Positions 8,387 to 17,370 of a stretch of 64,000 bases of DNA are shown one piece after another (the stretch's first letter is position 1; the number at the start of each line of letters is the position of its first letter). Both the position numbers and the translations under genes were made by a program. The notes under the pieces are model-generated. The model saw only the letters and a program-made list of their open reading frames with translations. It was not told the DNA's origin and did not search any database. The stretch covers positions 370,504-434,503 of the forward strand of contig NZ_JADDXT010000002.1 of assembly GCF_015330165.1 (NCBI RefSeq), given 5' to 3'. This stretch comes from Zobellia roscoffensis (GTDB taxonomy: Bacteria > Bacteroidota > Bacteroidia > Flavobacteriales > Flavobacteriaceae).

Positions 8387-11131
8387 TTAATTGAAACTTT
8401 CAAAATATACTTTTAACAATTTTTCCGTTTGATCTTCATCAAATTGGGCATAGCTTTCAAACACCTTGTTTACTGGTCTTCCAGACATGGCAGCTACACT
8501 GATCCGTGCTCTTTCGGTCAAGGCATCTTGTAGGGTTGAACTCTCAAACCCAGGTGTCAATTTTCTTCTGGCAGTATTCCATAAAAAATGTACAGTCTCG
8601 CGCACCCCTAAATCCCATTCTTTTCGGCTCTCCTTGCCGGCATAAGCATTCTTCAGCCCTTTAATTTCTTCGGGGGTTACTTCTTTATCCAACAAAGCCG
8701 TCAGGTCTAAAATACCTGCTCCAAATCGCTTTTGGTCCCATTCTCTATTATCCACCACATCCTGGGCAGATTCTTTTAAATGCTTCCGAAACAACTCAAC
8801 AATTTGCCACGGTTTTTCTATGAATTTGTTCAGGTTTTTAAGGTTTTTAGCTTTCCATAAAGATGCTGCAGAAGCCACATGTGGCGTAGCATAGCTCGTA
8901 CCCGAACCAAATACCATTATATCTTCTTGCTTTTTGTTTTTAAAAGGTACATACACATCTTCGCCGGGTGCCGTTATATCTACCGCTGGGCCGTACGATG
9001 TATACCGCCAAGGTTCGTTATTTGGATTGGATGCAGCTACGGCAATAGTACCTGGATACACTGCCGGAGCAATTACGGATTCTACCATATTACCTGCCGC
9101 ACATACCCAAATAACCCCTCGTTCATAGGCCGTTTTGGCAATACTATAAATCATAGGACGCGGATAACTGCCCATGCACATAAAAACAACATCTGCATTG
9201 GCATTAATGGCCTGAGAAACGGCATTGAACAAATTGCGCCCTCTACCGATTAAAATCACGGATTTTGAAATCCGATACGGAATTACCTTTACCAATGATT
9301 CTTCTTCTGCAACGGCAACCCCTTGGTTTCCGTCATTTTCAATTCTGCCGTTAGCCCTGTTCCCCATAATTATACTTGCGGTACGGGTGCCGTGACCGGG
9401 CTGTTTTAAAATGCCCATGCTCATTTCATCCCTAGCATCTTCCCCATCTATAAAATCTTCGTCGTGCAGTAAATTGTACCCACCCAAAACCTTGGAATGG
9501 TCCGTATAGCCCGTATCTAATTGTATCAGTCTTATTTTATCGGCATTTGCTTTTAAACTGTCATATGCTTTAACATCCTTCAGATTGTTCGCGTTGGTCG
9601 CATTTAGATTCCATTTTCTATATTCGCCACTCTGCCCTTTTGGAATAAACTCCTTTACCAAACTGGCATTTGCCCAGCGGATTTTAAAATCACCTTCACT
9701 CTTATCCCAATCTGCTGTGCCGTCATCTAGTGATTCTAAACTTTCATTACCGGACCAGCGCCCATAATGTCCGGGTTTGATATCCGTAGACATTTCCAAA
9801 TCGGGCGTGCAGGTATCTATTTGTGGCAACCCTTCCAATTCTGCGGCCACTTCCCATGGGGTTTTATCAGACTGCACATGTATGTAATAAAAAAGTCTGT
9901 GGGCCTGTTCTGTAGACATCGGGTATAAAGGCTCGCTAAGCACCAGACCGGGAACCAAACTGGCTGCGTTTTGCTTCCAGTCGTTTTGCATTTCTTTGAC
10001 TCCGGATAATTGTATCTCAAAATAAAGGGTCTGATTGGTTGTACTTTCTGAACGATTCATAGCATACGGTTTTGATGGTGTAGTTCTATTTTCGGTATGA
10101 ACAGGAGTTGAACTCACATTTGTATCTAAAACACTGACCAAAGACGACTTGTATTTTTGCATTGTTTTGCTGACGGGAATTTTCGCAATCATATTCAGAA
10201 TACTGCTAATGCGAATGCCTTCGTTCCCCATCCAATCTATCATATTATCCGGGTCTCCGGGTTGTACTACGGATCCGTCTTTTCTCAGCCATTGTCCGTG
10301 TCTATTTTTTCTGGGTACGGCACTGTGGTGCAGGGCGACTACTTCTCCGGTTCCTAAACCAAGGACCATACTACCGGACGAACCGGGAAGCGTATCCGAT
10401 TCATAAATTAGAAAGTCATCTTTAAGCACCAACATGCGGATGTCTTTCATGACTATTTTCTTGTAATCCCCTTTTGGATGCTGCACGATTGCACAGTTCT
10501 CCCCATCTATAATTTTACCCAGTTTTTTATCCAATCGGGCAACAGGAAAATTACTGATCGGTGTTCCTTCATTGGACACTTTCTCCACAGCAACAATAGT
10601 AAAGTCCAGACCGCTATACGGGTCACCGGCATCTTTTTTATAGTGCGAAGTCATAAAGAATTCCTCTGGTAGCAAATTGAAACTTTCCGATTTATTGGGG
10701 TTTCCTTGCTGGTCTAATTCGTAGTTAAATTGAATGGTAGAATTGCTTGCCGTTTCCGCCGTGCCCAACACATGATTATTGGTAAGGATAAGGTTTGGGG
10801 CTATCAAAAAACCGGTGCCGTGCCCTGTGTTGCCCAATCTGGAATTGGTAGTAATTCTACCCACGGCCCGAGACAATTCTACGATACGCTGAATAATACG
10901 GATATCCTGAAAATTGGCCTCCCCATTAATACGCTCCAACGCCTGAAGTTCCGCTGTTCCCTCACGGGAAATACGATTGGATAGTCGCTCGGTATCGGTT
11001 TGTATTTCAGATAGTTCTACCTTTCCTTGGCGAACATGGGTTATATCCGTTTTTATTCTATCAATGTCATTTAAGACACTTGAATAATTAGCATAGGACT
11101 CTTCGGCCAACTCCCTTAATTTATCATCCAT
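8387..11131 (-). CDS. Trypsin-like protease fused to subtilisin-like protease
   Basis: The 914-residue protein contains two complete serine proteases. Residues about 80-275 are a DegP/V8-like trypsin fold with His120 (TNNHV), Asp176 (GLDFTIV) and Ser252 (PGSSGS). After a linker of about 200 residues that may include a recognition domain, residues about 530-770 form an S8 subtilase with Asp539 (LDTGYTD), His580 (GHGTRTAS), oxyanion Asn681 (AAGN) and Ser746 (GSGTSYATPH). The N-terminal 75 residues look like a coiled coil. There is no signal peptide. Both catalytic sets appear intact, so this is a double protease rather than a pseudoenzyme. It lies between the amidase and the M19-like gene in one operon. 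Such a fusion would suit a proteolytic cascade, but its trigger and targets cannot be read from the sequence. Confidence 0.88.
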   Translation of the reverse strand: MDDKLRELAEESYANYSSVLNDIDRIKTDITHVRQGKVELSEIQTDTERLSNRISREGTAELQALERINGEANFQDIRIIQRIVELSRAVGRITTNSRLGNTGHGTGFLIAPNLILTNNHVLGTAETASNSTIQFNYELDQQGNPNKSESFNLLPEEFFMTSHYKKDAGDPYSGLDFTIVAVEKVSNEGTPISNFPVARLDKKLGKIIDGENCAIVQHPKGDYKKIVMKDIRMLVLKDDFLIYESDTLPGSSGSMVLGLGTGEVVALHHSAVPRKNRHGQWLRKDGSVVQPGDPDNMIDWMGNEGIRISSILNMIAKIPVSKTMQKYKSSLVSVLDTNVSSTPVHTENRTTPSKPYAMNRSESTTNQTLYFEIQLSGVKEMQNDWKQNAASLVPGLVLSEPLYPMSTEQAHRLFYYIHVQSDKTPWEVAAELEGLPQIDTCTPDLEMSTDIKPGHYGRWSGNESLESLDDGTADWDKSEGDFKIRWANASLVKEFIPKGQSGEYRKWNLNATNANNLKDVKAYDSLKANADKIRLIQLDTGYTDHSKVLGGYNLLHDEDFIDGEDARDEMSMGILKQPGHGTRTASIIMGNRANGRIENDGNQGVAVAEEESLVKVIPYRISKSVILIGRGRNLFNAVSQAINANADVVFMCMGSYPRPMIYSIAKTAYERGVIWVCAAGNMVESVIAPAVYPGTIAVAASNPNNEPWRYTSYGPAVDITAPGEDVYVPFKNKKQEDIMVFGSGTSYATPHVASAASLWKAKNLKNLNKFIEKPWQIVELFRKHLKESAQDVVDNREWDQKRFGAGILDLTALLDKEVTPEEIKGLKNAYAGKESRKEWDLGVRETVHFLWNTARRKLTPGFESSTLQDALTERARISVAAMSGRPVNKVFESYAQFDEDQTEKLLKVYFESFN

Positions 11132-11159
11132 GATGTACAGCGTTACAAATGGTTATTTT

Positions 11160-12176
11160 TTAATTCTCAATCAACTCTAAATCCACAGCATAATGGTCCA
11201 ACTCTGCCTTGTTCAATTCATTGGGTGCTCCCATTGTTATTGCTTCCAGTTCTGCGTAATCCAATTCAAAATCTTGGTATTTGGTAAAAAGTCCGTTTAA
11301 CATCTCTATGAACTCCGGTTGCGGAAAACAGTCTGTTTTATCGGCTCTTACATGGCAATGCGTCCACACACCAGGTGCGCCCGTTTGTGCTTCTTCACTC
11401 ATAGCGAACCAAGAACTGGTATATTTAAAATCTCTAATGGGTACATCAAAAATTCTGGCAAGCGTGAGTATCAACCGCTCACATTCCGCAATTTGCTTTG
11501 CGGTATATTTCTGAAAATACTGGTGTCCTCTCCAAGGCGTGTTCAACTGACAAACCTCAGATTCTGGCACGGCTATTTTCTTTGAATTTCCTTGAAAATA
11601 AAATTCTCCAGAAACGCTTTTTTGAAGCGGACCTAAAGAACAAATCTCAATACCTATTGATTTCTGGTTGAGTTGTTTGTTGTTCTTTAATTTGGTACCC
11701 AAATGGTGCGCCCAGTACAACTCACTGAACGCTCGGTACGTGACCCCATCAAATAAATCATCGCCTTCCAAGGACTTTCTACCGATAACAAAAGAGGTGC
11801 CTACTCTATTTAAAGTACCCGGTTTATTATCGTTTTCCCACCAACCAATGGTATAATCCGGTCTGTGCAGGCCTGCGGTATGATGTAAATAGATGGTATC
11901 CTTCTCCGTGTAATCGTGCATCCACTCATCATCTTCAAGGATATAATCTGTGGTACCCCAGCCAAAATCATAGCCGGTAAGCATTAATTTCTGCCAGGTG
12001 TTTTTACCTACAATGCCATCTACACCCAGAAAATTGGCGCGTTGAAACTGTACCACTTTATCATGTGTAAGCGCATCAAAATCCGAAGAAATTTCCAGTG
12101 GATACCCTGACCGCCCCAATAGTTTTTTTAAGAATGAAACGGAAGAATCAAAACTGCCTTTACGCAATGTTTTCAT
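11160..12176 (-). CDS. N-acetylmuramoyl-L-alanine amidase with peptidoglycan-binding domain
   Basis: The 338-residue protein begins with a PG_binding_1 domain (about residues 8-66, ending in DGIVGKNTWQKL), followed by an Amidase_2/PGRP-type catalytic domain (about 93-290). The zinc ligands are visible as His98 (YLHHTAG), His275 (HCHVRADK) and Cys283 (TDCFP), with the eight-residue His-Cys spacing seen in T7 lysozyme. The enzyme would cleave the bond between muramic acid and the stem peptide. There is no signal peptide, so access to the wall would need another export route, lysis, or an injected or cytoplasmic role. It is the second gene of the minus-strand protease operon, 42 bp after the V8-like protease. 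Confidence 0.85.
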   Translation of the reverse strand: MKTLRKGSFDSSVSFLKKLLGRSGYPLEISSDFDALTHDKVVQFQRANFLGVDGIVGKNTWQKLMLTGYDFGWGTTDYILEDDEWMHDYTEKDTIYLHHTAGLHRPDYTIGWWENDNKPGTLNRVGTSFVIGRKSLEGDDLFDGVTYRAFSELYWAHHLGTKLKNNKQLNQKSIGIEICSLGPLQKSVSGEFYFQGNSKKIAVPESEVCQLNTPWRGHQYFQKYTAKQIAECERLILTLARIFDVPIRDFKYTSSWFAMSEEAQTGAPGVWTHCHVRADKTDCFPQPEFIEMLNGLFTKYQDFELDYAELEAITMGAPNELNKAELDHYAVDLELIEN

Positions 12177-12218
12177 ACGCCTTGTTTTTGAGATTAGGAA
12201 TGTGCCATGCCTACGGGT

Positions 12219-12974
12219 TTACCAATTGGCAACCCCGTCAATAAATTCTTGATACAAATCTGAGGACTTGTTAGGACAACCTCCATAGTTGTGAATTCCC
12301 ACACCAACACATCTGTTCCTTAAAAGCGGACTCCCACTTTGCCCACCGAACGTATCTGCTTGATATAAAAACCGGCCGTGCTCTTTTACCAAGTTGTCCG
12401 ACATTTTATATTGAAAAATACCATTGTCACGATCCGCAGGATATCCGCAGATCTCGGCAATATTGGGGTCTTCCATAGCTGGGGTAATGAAATGGTTATG
12501 GCATACCGGCCTGTCTAACTTAATGGCGCCCATATCATACCGTGTGGAGGAATCATCTATCCACCCTCTGGTGGCCATAAGCTCTGTTGCCTCATACCTA
12601 CCGTAAGGTTCGGAAAACCCACATTTACCGGGTATGACAATAATTGATGTTTTCCATCCGCCAGAACTTTTATTGTACACGCAATGCCCAGCGGTATACA
12701 AACGGTCTCCCGCTACCAACCACCCAGAACCCACATAATTCAGTCCGTTTTTGGCTTTCATGTACAGTTTGCAAATAGCCATATAGGGCATTTGCAAGGT
12801 TGCCAATACTTTTTGGCGCTGGTCAATTCCGCAAACGGATTCGTTAGATAAATCTTCGTCTCGCTCGATCCATGATTGTAGGGTGATTTCTTTCTCATCT
12901 ATGGGTTGTTTTTCATCATTCAGTTGATGAAAAATGAGTTCTTCTTCTAATTGGGGTGTTACTACTTCTGCCAT
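12219..12974 (-). CDS. V8/trypsin-like serine protease
   Basis: I choose ATG 12974 (251 residues, starting MAEVVTPQ); a farther in-frame ATG at 13037 adds a cysteine- and arginine-rich tail that does not look coding. The catalytic triad is complete: His97 (YTAGHCV), Asp147 (YDMGAI) and Ser213 (GGQSGSP). The layout matches Glu-specific V8-type endopeptidases of the chymotrypsin clan. The N-terminal 50 residues are acidic and may act as a propeptide or regulatory segment; no signal peptide is visible. It is the first gene of the five-gene minus-strand operon, so the operon promoter should lie just beyond 12974. Confidence 0.82.
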   Translation of the reverse strand: MAEVVTPQLEEELIFHQLNDEKQPIDEKEITLQSWIERDEDLSNESVCGIDQRQKVLATLQMPYMAICKLYMKAKNGLNYVGSGWLVAGDRLYTAGHCVYNKSSGGWKTSIIVIPGKCGFSEPYGRYEATELMATRGWIDDSSTRYDMGAIKLDRPVCHNHFITPAMEDPNIAEICGYPADRDNGIFQYKMSDNLVKEHGRFLYQADTFGGQSGSPLLRNRCVGVGIHNYGGCPNKSSDLYQEFIDGVANW

Positions 12975-13401
12975 AACTATAACTATTTTTAATAGGTGTA
13001 CCGTGGTGCGCTCGTACTCACGAGCCTCGCAAAACATTGTAGTACGGACAGGGGTAGAATGCCAAATAGCCGAATTACAAATTCAGCACTAGGGCTCACA
13101 CTTTATACAACTGCAATGCGAAAAATTGTCTTTTCTGACGGGGGAAGTTCTTATGTATTAAATCTACTAACCAACTGATGTATATGGAGTTAAAATTGTA
13201 TAGCTGGTATAGATTTACGTATAACTGACAAAATTATCTTACACGCTTTTACTTCTTCTGAAGCATAACAGGGGTAATTCAGAAGTTGTACCCCAAAATA
13301 GCAAGACCCTAATTTTGTAAGAATACGTTTGCGATAATCTTAAAAATAGATGTCCTACATCTGTAAATTCGTACGTTTTGTCGAATAACTGTCAGAATAC
13401 C
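12975..13401. other. Intergenic region upstream of the protease operon
   Basis: No convincing gene is visible in these 427 bp. The region must carry the promoter of the minus-strand protease operon, but I could not pick a clear -7/-33 pair. It ends exactly where the 329-bp repeat begins. Confidence 0.5.
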
Positions 13402-13730
13402 AGCAATTGTAAAAGGGACACTTGCTTTTTATATCGCAATTTTGCGATATTTAGAAACTGTAGGAAAAGGATGTTGGGGTTTGAGTGAAAAATAAAAATG
13501 ATGCTATTGATTGCAACACCAGTTTTCGTTTAGATTTTGACCCTGTTTTTTTTGAGATTACGCTTTTACGTAAGGCTGTACAATTCAAAACGGAGATATT
13601 TGTAGTATACCATTTAACCATCCCTATTTTCACGAAACCAGGAACAGGAAAATATTATCTAAAAGACCTATGAACACTAAAAAAGCAACTTATTTAACCC
13701 TATATATGATGGTTATACGGCATATGCCTT
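13402..13730 (+). repeat. Direct repeat, copy 1 (329 bp)
   Basis: This segment is repeated in the same orientation at 39004-39334, with scattered substitutions and small indels but matching ends: both copies start AGCAATTGTAAAAGG and both stop at GCATATGCCTT. It contains the palindrome ATCGCAATTTTGCGAT and a stem TTACG/CGTAA. A short frame in this copy is not kept in the other, so it is probably non-coding. There are no terminal inverted repeats and no transposase. It lies 10 bp before the first gene cassette. Confidence 0.85.
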
Positions 13731-13761
13731 GTATCCATTAGTTGGGTGTAATTAGAAAAAA

Positions 13762-14406
13762 ATGACAATAGACGAAATTTTAAAATTAGTACAGATAACA
13801 TTTTATGTTGTCGCAGGAACTTTAGGAATTCTCACTTATTTAAGTGCGAAAAAGGGACTATTGAATACTGTAAATACGGAATACCACAAACGAGCATTTG
13901 ACAAAATTGAAAATCTATCTCAAGAACTTTTATCCGAGTTTGACCCAAAATCTGAAAACTATTGGGCTAATGGAGATACTTTAAAGGGTTTTCTAAAAGA
14001 AACTCACGAAGTATTTGAAAAAAATAAAGAGCAAATATTAAAGAAAAAGGAGTTTCATTCTGGAATAAGAATACCAAAAGTTTTTGATAGACTTCAAGCA
14101 ATCGTTCAAGGAATAAAATCTGACCCTTTTTTACCAAAAGAAATACGCAATGAAGTAATAAAGCATCTTGAAAATAGAGCGGAAAAAATTTTCGGAATTC
14201 ACATTGATGAAATTAACAAGCATTTACAAGATTTAGCCAATGGAAAATATGAAGGTAAATATGAACACGTTTCTGCATTAGTACATAACAGAATAAATGA
14301 TAAATTATATGAGAACAATTGTGGAATTTCTCAAGTTGAAGAACAGGTACACGAAATAAGATTGTTTATTCAGAAATATTTAGAAAATTTTAATCCTTTA
14401 AAATAA
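13762..14406 (+). CDS. Hypothetical membrane-anchored protein (cassette 1)
   Basis: The 214-residue protein has one N-terminal membrane helix (about residues 5-28), followed by a basic, mostly helical cytoplasmic domain without recognisable catalytic motifs. It starts 21 bp after the cassette junction, as is usual for cassette genes, which often rely on an upstream promoter. Its stop codon is directly followed by the R''-like sequence of its attC site. I do not recognise the family. Confidence 0.65.
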   Translation: MTIDEILKLVQITFYVVAGTLGILTYLSAKKGLLNTVNTEYHKRAFDKIENLSQELLSEFDPKSENYWANGDTLKGFLKETHEVFEKNKEQILKKKEFHSGIRIPKVFDRLQAIVQGIKSDPFLPKEIRNEVIKHLENRAEKIFGIHIDEINKHLQDLANGKYEGKYEHVSALVHNRINDKLYENNCGISQVEEQVHEIRLFIQKYLENFNPLK

Positions 14407-14407
14407 C

Positions 14408-14542
14408 TACACCCAATAAAGTATAAAATTAATGGCTAGTTTTCGCCTACTTACGAAAATCCTCGCGGATTTTCTATCTGTTGTTTGATTTGCTAAATTA
14501 GGTGCTTAAACACGCCACTAATCTTATACATAAACGTTATGT
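14408..14542 (+). other. attC-like recombination site 1
   Basis: The site runs from TACACCCAA (14408-14416) to GTTATGT (14536-14542). The arms 14418-14436 and 14514-14529 pair (AAGTATAAAATTA-TGGC with GCCACTAATCTTATAC), and the centre holds a stem-loop GAAAATCC-TCGC-GGATTTTC at 14455-14474. Its length of 135 bp matches sites 3 and 4 (134 bp each). Confidence 0.7.
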
Positions 14543-14560
14543 AAAATTTAATCCAAAATT

Positions 14561-15541
14561 GTGGATAATAAACCAACCGAGAAACTTGGAGAAAGTTACA
14601 TTAAGTCAAGATTATTAAAATACGATTTTGATACTCATTCTGAACTTTCGTATGATAAAGATGGAACTGATTTAATTATCACTCAAAAAGTTGACTCTAC
14701 GACTTTAAATTATATCAAAATTCAATCAAAGTCAAGAAAACTTAACAAGTCAACCAATGTAAAAATCCCCAAATCATATGTAAACGAAAACTTCGTACTT
14801 TTCATTTATATAGTTGATCAGCAAAAGGAGGAATACCTATTTTGCATTTTCGAAGAGGATTTTAAGATCTTCAGAGAAAATAATAATGATTTTACGCTAT
14901 ATATTTCACATTCAACATTAAGCAAAAAGTTAACTGCATACACTTTTGATGAAACTAAAGCGATTAAATTAAAACTTCTGTTTAAAAAATTTAAAAAGAA
15001 AAATTTTACATCTATTATAATAGATGGACTTTTCCTAAAAGAATCAATAATAGAGACTAATAAATTTTACTCTAAATATTGGAATCGTGAATTAGAAAAG
15101 CCTAAACTCCACGATATTGTTAGAAATATTATAGTGCAATACAATCGATTTGAGCAAAATCAAAATGAAATTGCCTGTTATTTATATGTTAGTAATTACA
15201 ACGACCTCATTAATGTTTTGGAGATTGACAACAAACAAAATAACTTCTATATTAATGAAAAGATTTCGGTTAAAATATTCGTAAGCTATTCGAATGATTT
15301 AGTTTGCTTTCAAATAATGGATGATATCAACCGATTTAAAAAGTCAAACAACTTGATATTAGTTGCAAATGATATTGCTTATGAAAGATTCTTAACTGAT
15401 TTAGAAAGTGAAATTGAAGAAGTTATAATTATGAGATTAAAAATAAATGAACGTCCAAATGAAATGTACGTCAATTATAAATGGGCGGACATTAGTTATC
15501 CTATTGGATTAAGTATGGGACTAGAGCAAGTTGAACTGTAA
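14561..15541 (+). CDS. Hypothetical protein with PD-(D/E)xK-nuclease-like N-terminus (cassette 2)
   Basis: This 326-residue protein starts at GTG 14561; no ATG fits between the cassette junction and the conserved beginning. The N-terminal segment EKLGESYIKSRL ... DGTDLII ... IKIQSKS resembles the DUF4365/restriction-endonuclease-like core (an Asp followed by a hydrophobic strand with Q-x-K), suggesting a nuclease-like fold. The rest is lysine- and asparagine-rich without clear motifs. Its stop lies 9 bp before the R'' sequence of its attC. A defence role would suit the cargo of the array, but the fold call rests on motif spacing alone. Confidence 0.6.
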   Translation: MDNKPTEKLGESYIKSRLLKYDFDTHSELSYDKDGTDLIITQKVDSTTLNYIKIQSKSRKLNKSTNVKIPKSYVNENFVLFIYIVDQQKEEYLFCIFEEDFKIFRENNNDFTLYISHSTLSKKLTAYTFDETKAIKLKLLFKKFKKKNFTSIIIDGLFLKESIIETNKFYSKYWNRELEKPKLHDIVRNIIVQYNRFEQNQNEIACYLYVSNYNDLINVLEIDNKQNNFYINEKISVKIFVSYSNDLVCFQIMDDINRFKKSNNLILVANDIAYERFLTDLESEIEEVIIMRLKINERPNEMYVNYKWADISYPIGLSMGLEQVEL

Positions 15542-15549
15542 AAAACTTT

Positions 15550-15749
15550 ACATAACAATGGCTATAACAAATAGGGCGTTAAGTACTGAATTTAAAGGCT
15601 TGGGCATATTTACTAAGTCCGCCAAATCTTTTGGATTTGGCAATAAAAAAAATAAAGATAATTACAAAACAAAAAGCTTTGGCTCGTAGACCAGACGGAA
15701 ACGAAGAGTTTCCTTGCCTGCACTATTTGTCATAGCCTAGACGTTAGGC
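15550..15749 (+). other. attC-like recombination site 2
   Basis: R'' ACATAAC at 15550-15556 and R' GTTAGGC at 15743-15749, the latter an exact match to GTTRRRY. The inner arms are strikingly complementary: 15557-15574 (AATGGCTATAACAAATAG) pairs with 15723-15737 (CTATTTGTCATAGCC). A central stem GCCAAATC/GATTTGGC lies at 15621-15641. At 200 bp it is longer than the other three. Confidence 0.75.
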
Positions 15750-15774
15750 ACAATATAAACAACACCAAAGAACA

Positions 15775-16704
15775 ATGCCCATATTTGACTTATTTTCTAA
15801 ACGACAAAAAAGATTAAGAGGAGAAATACCTGAAACATTTACTTATGACCAAATTCCAAATGGATTAAGAGTAAAAATCGTCCACATAATCATAGATATG
15901 TTTGGTGAAGACATCTACGGAGATAACGATAAAATTCAAAGTTCTTACGAGTTTATGTAAAAAACACTTTGTAGGGAATATGGACTATTTGAATTAGGAG
16001 AACGTGGTTATAATGAAAGAGATGAACACCAAGTCTTAAACTTCTTTCTAAAAACAGAAGAAAATGATAAAGTTCTCGATGTTATAGAATTAACTTTTAA
16101 ATATGCTGACAAAATAATCAGGACAGATAGAGAATATAATTACTATGCCAAACCAAAATTAAATCCAGATGATGCAATAAGTGAATTAAACTATAGATTT
16201 AAAGAAGAGGGAATTGGATATTCTTTTGATGGTGGAGAAATTATTCGAGTTGATTCAACTTATACACATTCAGAAATAACTAAACCGACAATTTCGCTAC
16301 TTTGGAATAGAAAGTTTCAAGGTGCCAATGAAGAATATTTAAAAGCTCACGAACATTATCGACACGGCAGAAACAAGGAATCCTTAACAGAATGTTTAAA
16401 AGCATTGGAAAGTGTTATGAAAACTATTTGTAAAGAGAAAGGATGGGAATTTAATGACAGAGATACAGCTAGAAAATTAATTCAGGTTTGTTTTCAAAAC
16501 GAACTTGTTCCGACTTTTACACAGAATCAATTCACTTCATTGCAAAACTTACTTGAAAGTGGAATTCCAACTATTAGAAATAAATTAGGAGGACACGGAC
16601 AAGGTCAAACGCCACAAATAGTGGATGATGAAATGACTAGATACGGATTGAATTTGACTGGAACGAATATAATTTTCCTGATAAAACAAAGTGGAATTGA
16701 ATAA
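15775..16704 (+). pseudogene. AbiJ-like/STM4504-type gene interrupted by one in-frame stop (cassette 3)
   Basis: Reading from ATG 15775, the frame stays open for 309 codons except for a single TAA at 15958-15960; there is no frameshift, and the sequence on both sides reads as continuous protein. The N-terminus MPIFDLFSKRQKRLRGE resembles the STM4504/CBY_0614 group with an AbiJ N-terminal-type domain. The C-terminal domain, with a RNKLGGHG motif (Arg-x5-His), resembles the HEPN/Abi-C end of abortive-infection proteins. A restart at ATG 16405 would yield only the last 99 residues. Either the gene is newly inactivated or the stop is a sequencing error; recoding is unlikely. Gene and attC are otherwise complete. 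Confidence 0.7.
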
Positions 16705-16709
16705 ATACT

Positions 16710-16843
16710 GTGCCTAACACCGTATCAAAATAAATGCGGTTTAGTGCTTAATCAAAGGTCGTTGCGTGTTTGTTACATCTGATTTTCCTTCGGAAAATCC
16801 TCGCATACAAACCCGCAACTATTCTTATACATAAACGTTGGCA
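16710..16843 (+). other. attC-like recombination site 3
   Basis: R'' GTGCCTAAC at 16710-16718, six bases after the pseudogene stop, and R' GTTGGCA at 16837-16843. The outer arms pair around 16718-16739 and 16812-16836, and the terminal stem is GATTTTCC-TTC-GGAAAATC near 16779-16797. The R'' is the reverse complement of the start of this cassette at 15743, not of the next one, as expected for a cassette-borne attC. Confidence 0.72.
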
Positions 16844-16857
16844 GTAATTAAACGAAG

Positions 16858-17340
16858 ATGAGTGAAAAAAAAATAAATTTCTCGGAACTGGCTAAAAAAC
16901 GATTAAGAGACTTCAATAAAGCTGAAGTTCAAGGTTGGGTAATAGAACGTTTCATTAGAATAGAGGAACGAATAAATAATATTATACTTGATTTTTTCAA
17001 GCCTGATAATAAAGAATTATTTACTTCAGTCGTTCTAAACAGTTCTGTATTAACAATCGGAGCCAAAATCAAAATACTCGCAAACATCGGAGTTGATAAC
17101 TCAACGATTAATAAAATCAGGAAATTAGCTTCTATACGGAACGGGTTTGCACACACACTTATTACTCATCAAATAAGCATAAAACCTCCTTCAAAATCTG
17201 AACCTGCAAAAAAAGTTGAAACGGAAGTAACAAGTATTGTTAATGTTATGAATTCTTCTGGTAAAATTATAACAAAAAATGCGCACGAATATTTATCAGA
17301 ATACCTCGAATTACTTCAAGAAGTAGAAAAAGAAATTTGA
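16858..17340 (+). CDS. HEPN-like protein (cassette 4, first gene)
   Basis: The 160-residue protein is almost entirely helical and carries RNGFAH at residues 94-99, fitting the Arg-x4-His active-site signature of HEPN ribonucleases, after a helix with a conserved-looking RKLASI context. HEPN proteins are common RNase toxins in abortive infection and toxin-antitoxin systems. It starts 21 bp after the cassette junction and is followed 30 bp later by a second gene in the same cassette. A pairing of toxin and partner is possible. The assignment rests on this motif and on size. Confidence 0.6.
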   Translation: MSEKKINFSELAKKRLRDFNKAEVQGWVIERFIRIEERINNIILDFFKPDNKELFTSVVLNSSVLTIGAKIKILANIGVDNSTINKIRKLASIRNGFAHTLITHQISIKPPSKSEPAKKVETEVTSIVNVMNSSGKIITKNAHEYLSEYLELLQEVEKEI

Positions 17341-17370
17341 TAAAAAACAACTTCATTAGACAGTAATTAG

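Noticed and set aside
8879..9253. 124-codon + strand frame
   Set aside because: Antisense to the subtilisin domain, whose catalytic motifs are intact; no independent evidence.
13485..13673. 62-codon frame inside repeat copy 1
   Set aside because: The matching frame in copy 2 is broken by indels and stops early, so coding is not conserved.
13402..13730. Repeat considered as an insertion sequence or MITE
   Set aside because: No terminal inverted repeats, no transposase and no clear target duplication; kept as an unclassified repeat.
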